DNA from: Thermoplasmata archaeon
GTDB taxonomy: Archaea > Thermoplasmatota > Thermoplasmata > Lutacidiplasmatales > UBA184
Reading direction: 5' to 3'
NCBI GenBank assembly: GCA_021796385.1
Contig: JAJYXQ010000071.1
Span: 1-64,000 of the forward strand
Length of the DNA: 64,000 nt
The position numbers and the translations under genes were made by a program. The notes beneath the pieces are model-generated. The model had not been told where the DNA came from. It did no database searches and was given only the letters and a program-made list of their open reading frames with translations. Shown here piece by piece: positions 60,520 to 64,000 of this stretch; positions within the stretch are counted from its first letter, which is position 1, and the number at the start of each line of letters is the position of its first letter.

Positions 60520-62283
60520 ATGTTCCTCGGACTTGGGCTCATCGGCCTCATGCTGGGAATCCTCGCCCCGGCCACCGGGGCGATGGGGAGCTCACTCGCA
60601 GCCCACCCCCTCGCCGCATCGGCTCTCGGTTGGACGAATGAGACGGCGAACTCCCCGCGCTCACCCGGTCCTCTCGAGGGATCCGTGATGGCATACGATG
60701 CCGCCGACCAAGAGTTTGTGCTCTACGGGGGAGTCAACCCCGTCCAAGATTCCTATTCGGCTTCCACTTGGACCTACAAGGGGGGACAATGGTCACAATT
60801 GAATTTGAACCCAAGCCCTTTGCCCAGTGATTTCGCGAGCATGGCCTACGATCCGGCCATTCCGGGCGTCGTCTACTGGGGGGGCGGAGGTCCCCTCGGT
60901 TTCTACAACGATACCTGGGTCTTCTCGCACGGCAGCTGGACCGAGATATGCTCGCCCTGCCAGGAAGGACCCGGGGCCCGCTGGGGAATGAGCATGGCCT
61001 ACGACTCATCCTCAGATGAGATCGTCGCGTATGGGGGATGCTCTTCGGTCCCCACGAACTTGAGTTCCGGTCACTGCCCTTGGAACGATACCTGGGTCCT
61101 GGGGATCCAAGGCAGTACACCCACATGGCGAAAGCTCGTCACCAACCCACAACCCTTGGAATGTTTTGGTGCTGCATTGGTAGACGACCCCACTTTGGGA
61201 GGAGTGGTGTTGTATGGTGGTTACGACAATGACCGGACGGGGCCGGGACTGAGCCCGATCCTGTCAGGAACGTGGCTCTTCAAGTCCGATGCGTGGATCC
61301 GGCTCGTTCCGGGGACGGTGCCCGACCCTCTCTACTTCGCAGCCTATGCGAACGACGTGGCGGCCGGGGGCCCTCTTCTCTTTGGCGGACTCACCCCATC
61401 AACAGGGATCGGCACCCAGGTGACGGCCTCCACGTATCTCTACACACAGGGGAACTGGGCGATGGTCAACTCGACCCCCGCACCCCCCGCCCGGGCAAGC
61501 GCGGCTTTTGCTTATGACAACTCCACCGGCACGTTCCTCCTGTACGGCGGGGTCGGTAGCAATTCACCCTATACCGATACTTGGATGTTCGGCAATGTCA
61601 CGAGTCCCTCATCGAGCGCTCATTCTCGGGATACATGGTTCGGGATCCCCATCGGGTCGCTCGTCATCCTGGCGATCCTTGCAATCGCCATCGTGTTGGT
61701 CCTACTCTACCTTCTGCGGTCCCGGACAGGCAACTCCGCTCCGGCCGTCATGAGAGAGAGGGGAGTACCGGCTCCGGAAGTCCCGGGTGCTGTCAGCCGG
61801 GACACCGGCCGAGGGAATGGCGAACCGCTTCGGCTCAAGATCAAGCTCTCCCCGCTGACCGTGGTCGAGACGCACGATCCGGCGGATGTGTGGGCCGCCC
61901 TTCAAGATGAGACGCTCGAACCGTCGCGGATGCTCATCGTCACCAAGACACCGCACGATGTGCCGGCCATGCTGGCCAAGGGGGAACTTTGGCACATGGC
62001 CTATGGGGAAGGCGAGGGGCGCGTCCTTCCAGGGGACCTTGACCGGCTAGGGTCCATCATCGAGACGCACCTCACGAAGACCCCTGGCTGCGTGGTGTAC
62101 ATCGATGCGCTCGATCTCGTTTCGCATGCCACTTCGTTCAAGAGCGCCCGTCGGCTGGTCCAAGTGACGCGGGAAATGGCCGAAGAGCACGCGGCGCACG
62201 CGCTCTTCCGGATCCCCCCGGGCTTCTACACACCGACCGAACTGAGCCAGCTTGAGGAAGGGGCCCAGGTCATCCGACTGTAG
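60520..62283 (+). CDS. Kelch-repeat membrane protein with cytosolic DUF835 domain
   Basis: 587 residues. A signal/anchor helix (MFLGLGLIGLMLGILAPATG) is followed by about six kelch-like repeats (about 35-365; MAYDAADQEFVLYGGV, FAYDNSTGTFLLYGGV). A membrane helix at about 378-402 (GSLVILAILAIAIVLVLLYL), a polar linker and a C-terminal DUF835 domain (about 435-587) with RMLIVTKTP, VVYIDALDLVSHATSF and ALFRIPPGFYTPTELSQLE complete it. The layout is that of a receptor: an extracellular propeller coupled to an intracellular domain found in archaeal signalling proteins. Ligand unknown. Confidence 0.82.
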   Translation: MFLGLGLIGLMLGILAPATGAMGSSLAAHPLAASALGWTNETANSPRSPGPLEGSVMAYDAADQEFVLYGGVNPVQDSYSASTWTYKGGQWSQLNLNPSPLPSDFASMAYDPAIPGVVYWGGGGPLGFYNDTWVFSHGSWTEICSPCQEGPGARWGMSMAYDSSSDEIVAYGGCSSVPTNLSSGHCPWNDTWVLGIQGSTPTWRKLVTNPQPLECFGAALVDDPTLGGVVLYGGYDNDRTGPGLSPILSGTWLFKSDAWIRLVPGTVPDPLYFAAYANDVAAGGPLLFGGLTPSTGIGTQVTASTYLYTQGNWAMVNSTPAPPARASAAFAYDNSTGTFLLYGGVGSNSPYTDTWMFGNVTSPSSSAHSRDTWFGIPIGSLVILAILAIAIVLVLLYLLRSRTGNSAPAVMRERGVPAPEVPGAVSRDTGRGNGEPLRLKIKLSPLTVVETHDPADVWAALQDETLEPSRMLIVTKTPHDVPAMLAKGELWHMAYGEGEGRVLPGDLDRLGSIIETHLTKTPGCVVYIDALDLVSHATSFKSARRLVQVTREMAEEHAAHALFRIPPGFYTPTELSQLEEGAQVIRL

Positions 62284-62309
62284 TGGGGACGCGGCCTGGC
62301 ATGCCCGAA

Positions 62310-62317
62310 GCTTTAAG
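62310..62317 (+). promoter_or_regulatory. TATA-like box of tRNA-Leu
   Basis: GCTTTAAG is centred about 31 nt before the tRNA-Leu 5' end. Confidence 0.45.
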
Positions 62318-62344
62318 GAACGGACATGCTGGGGGAAAGGAAGC

Positions 62345-62429
62345 GCAGGGGTGGCCCAGCATGGTCAAAGGCGCCAGGTTGAGGTCCTGGTCTCGAAGGA
62401 GTCCGTGGGTTCAAATCCCTCCCCCTGCA
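62345..62429 (+). tRNA. tRNA-Leu (anticodon GAG)
   Basis: 85 nt, type II. Acceptor GCAGGGG/CCCCTGC, anticodon stem CCAGG/CCTGG with loop TTGAGGT, a long variable arm around TCTCGAAGGA, T-arm with TTCAAAT. Discriminator A, no CCA, no intron. Confidence 0.92.
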
Positions 62430-62491
62430 TGTCCCGTCCTCCCATTGTTCGCTGGGTGTTTCTCAGGACCGGTGCGGCCCCACGGGGAAGC

Positions 62492-62497
62492 CATATG
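62492..62497 (+). promoter_or_regulatory. TATA-like box of tRNA-Arg
   Basis: CATATG is centred about 27 nt before the 5' end of tRNA-Arg, the expected distance. Confidence 0.45.
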
Positions 62498-62521
62498 CGG
62501 ATCGCACATGTCCCAAGGGAC

Positions 62522-64000
<1,479 letters not shown>

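Overview
The window looks like chromosomal DNA of an uncultured, fairly GC-rich archaeon, most likely a member of the Thermoplasmata. Archaeal markers are ABCE1/RLI, a DtdA-type D-aminoacyl-tRNA deacylase, an AMMECR1-domain protein, archaeal-type long FKBP, a thiolase/DUF35 pair, a DUF835 protein and a Bat-type HTH regulator. TATA-like boxes lie about 26 nt before many start codons, so many mRNAs appear to be leaderless. The bacterial-type gyrB and the large surface proteins built from F-x-E-x-G-L-P-x-G repeats point to Thermoplasmata in particular. No database search was possible, so this placement rests on family knowledge only.

Layout. 1-3022: end of a radical SAM gene, a UbiD-family decarboxylase and a DMT transporter (+). 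3000-5097: JAMM protease, NAD kinase and IMPase/FBPase-like phosphatase (-). 5226: an Hsp20 gene (+). 5954-15246: one long minus-strand cluster that links transsulfuration (CBS, CGS/CGL) to CysRS, a zinc-type reductase, SerRS, a ferritin-VIT1 iron transporter and the Fe-S protein ABCE1. 15314-18070: DUF35 and an unusual thiolase, then a second Hsp20. 18071-18871 has no convincing gene. 18872-23269: a giant TPR protein. 23424-25120: an HTH/ferritin-like regulator divergent from a ZIP-like transporter. 25272-28265: IleRS. 28246-32950: a five-gene minus-strand operon (TPR, UbiE-like methyltransferase, aminotransferase, zinc-ribbon membrane protein, AMMECR1). 33107-36854: small membrane protein, FKBP, methyltransferase, tRNA-Met, tRNA-Asn, wHTH regulator, aldo/keto reductase and tRNA-Ile.

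36855-50011 is the accessory part: lower-GC decaying membrane genes, repeated operator-like elements and three very large surface proteins that share a C-terminal FLGLP-TM-basic tail. Small housekeeping genes (OGT, CoA-binding protein, MsrB) sit between or after them. 50611-52931 encodes threonine degradation to glycine (Tdh, Kbl). 53010-62283 holds an MFS transporter, a small unknown gene and Bat-type regulator around twin palindromes, an S66 peptidase, DUF1015, DtdA, a wHTH-fused DNA methyltransferase and a kelch-TM-DUF835 receptor-like protein. The window ends with tRNA-Leu, tRNA-Arg and the 5' part of gyrB.

The most striking observation is that tRNA-Asn(GTT) and tRNA-Arg(TCT) each carry a 31-32 nt intron inside the T-loop, at the same position (59/60). 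Each intron is framed by a bulge-helix-bulge fold. No CRISPR array, rRNA, insertion sequence or integrase was seen.
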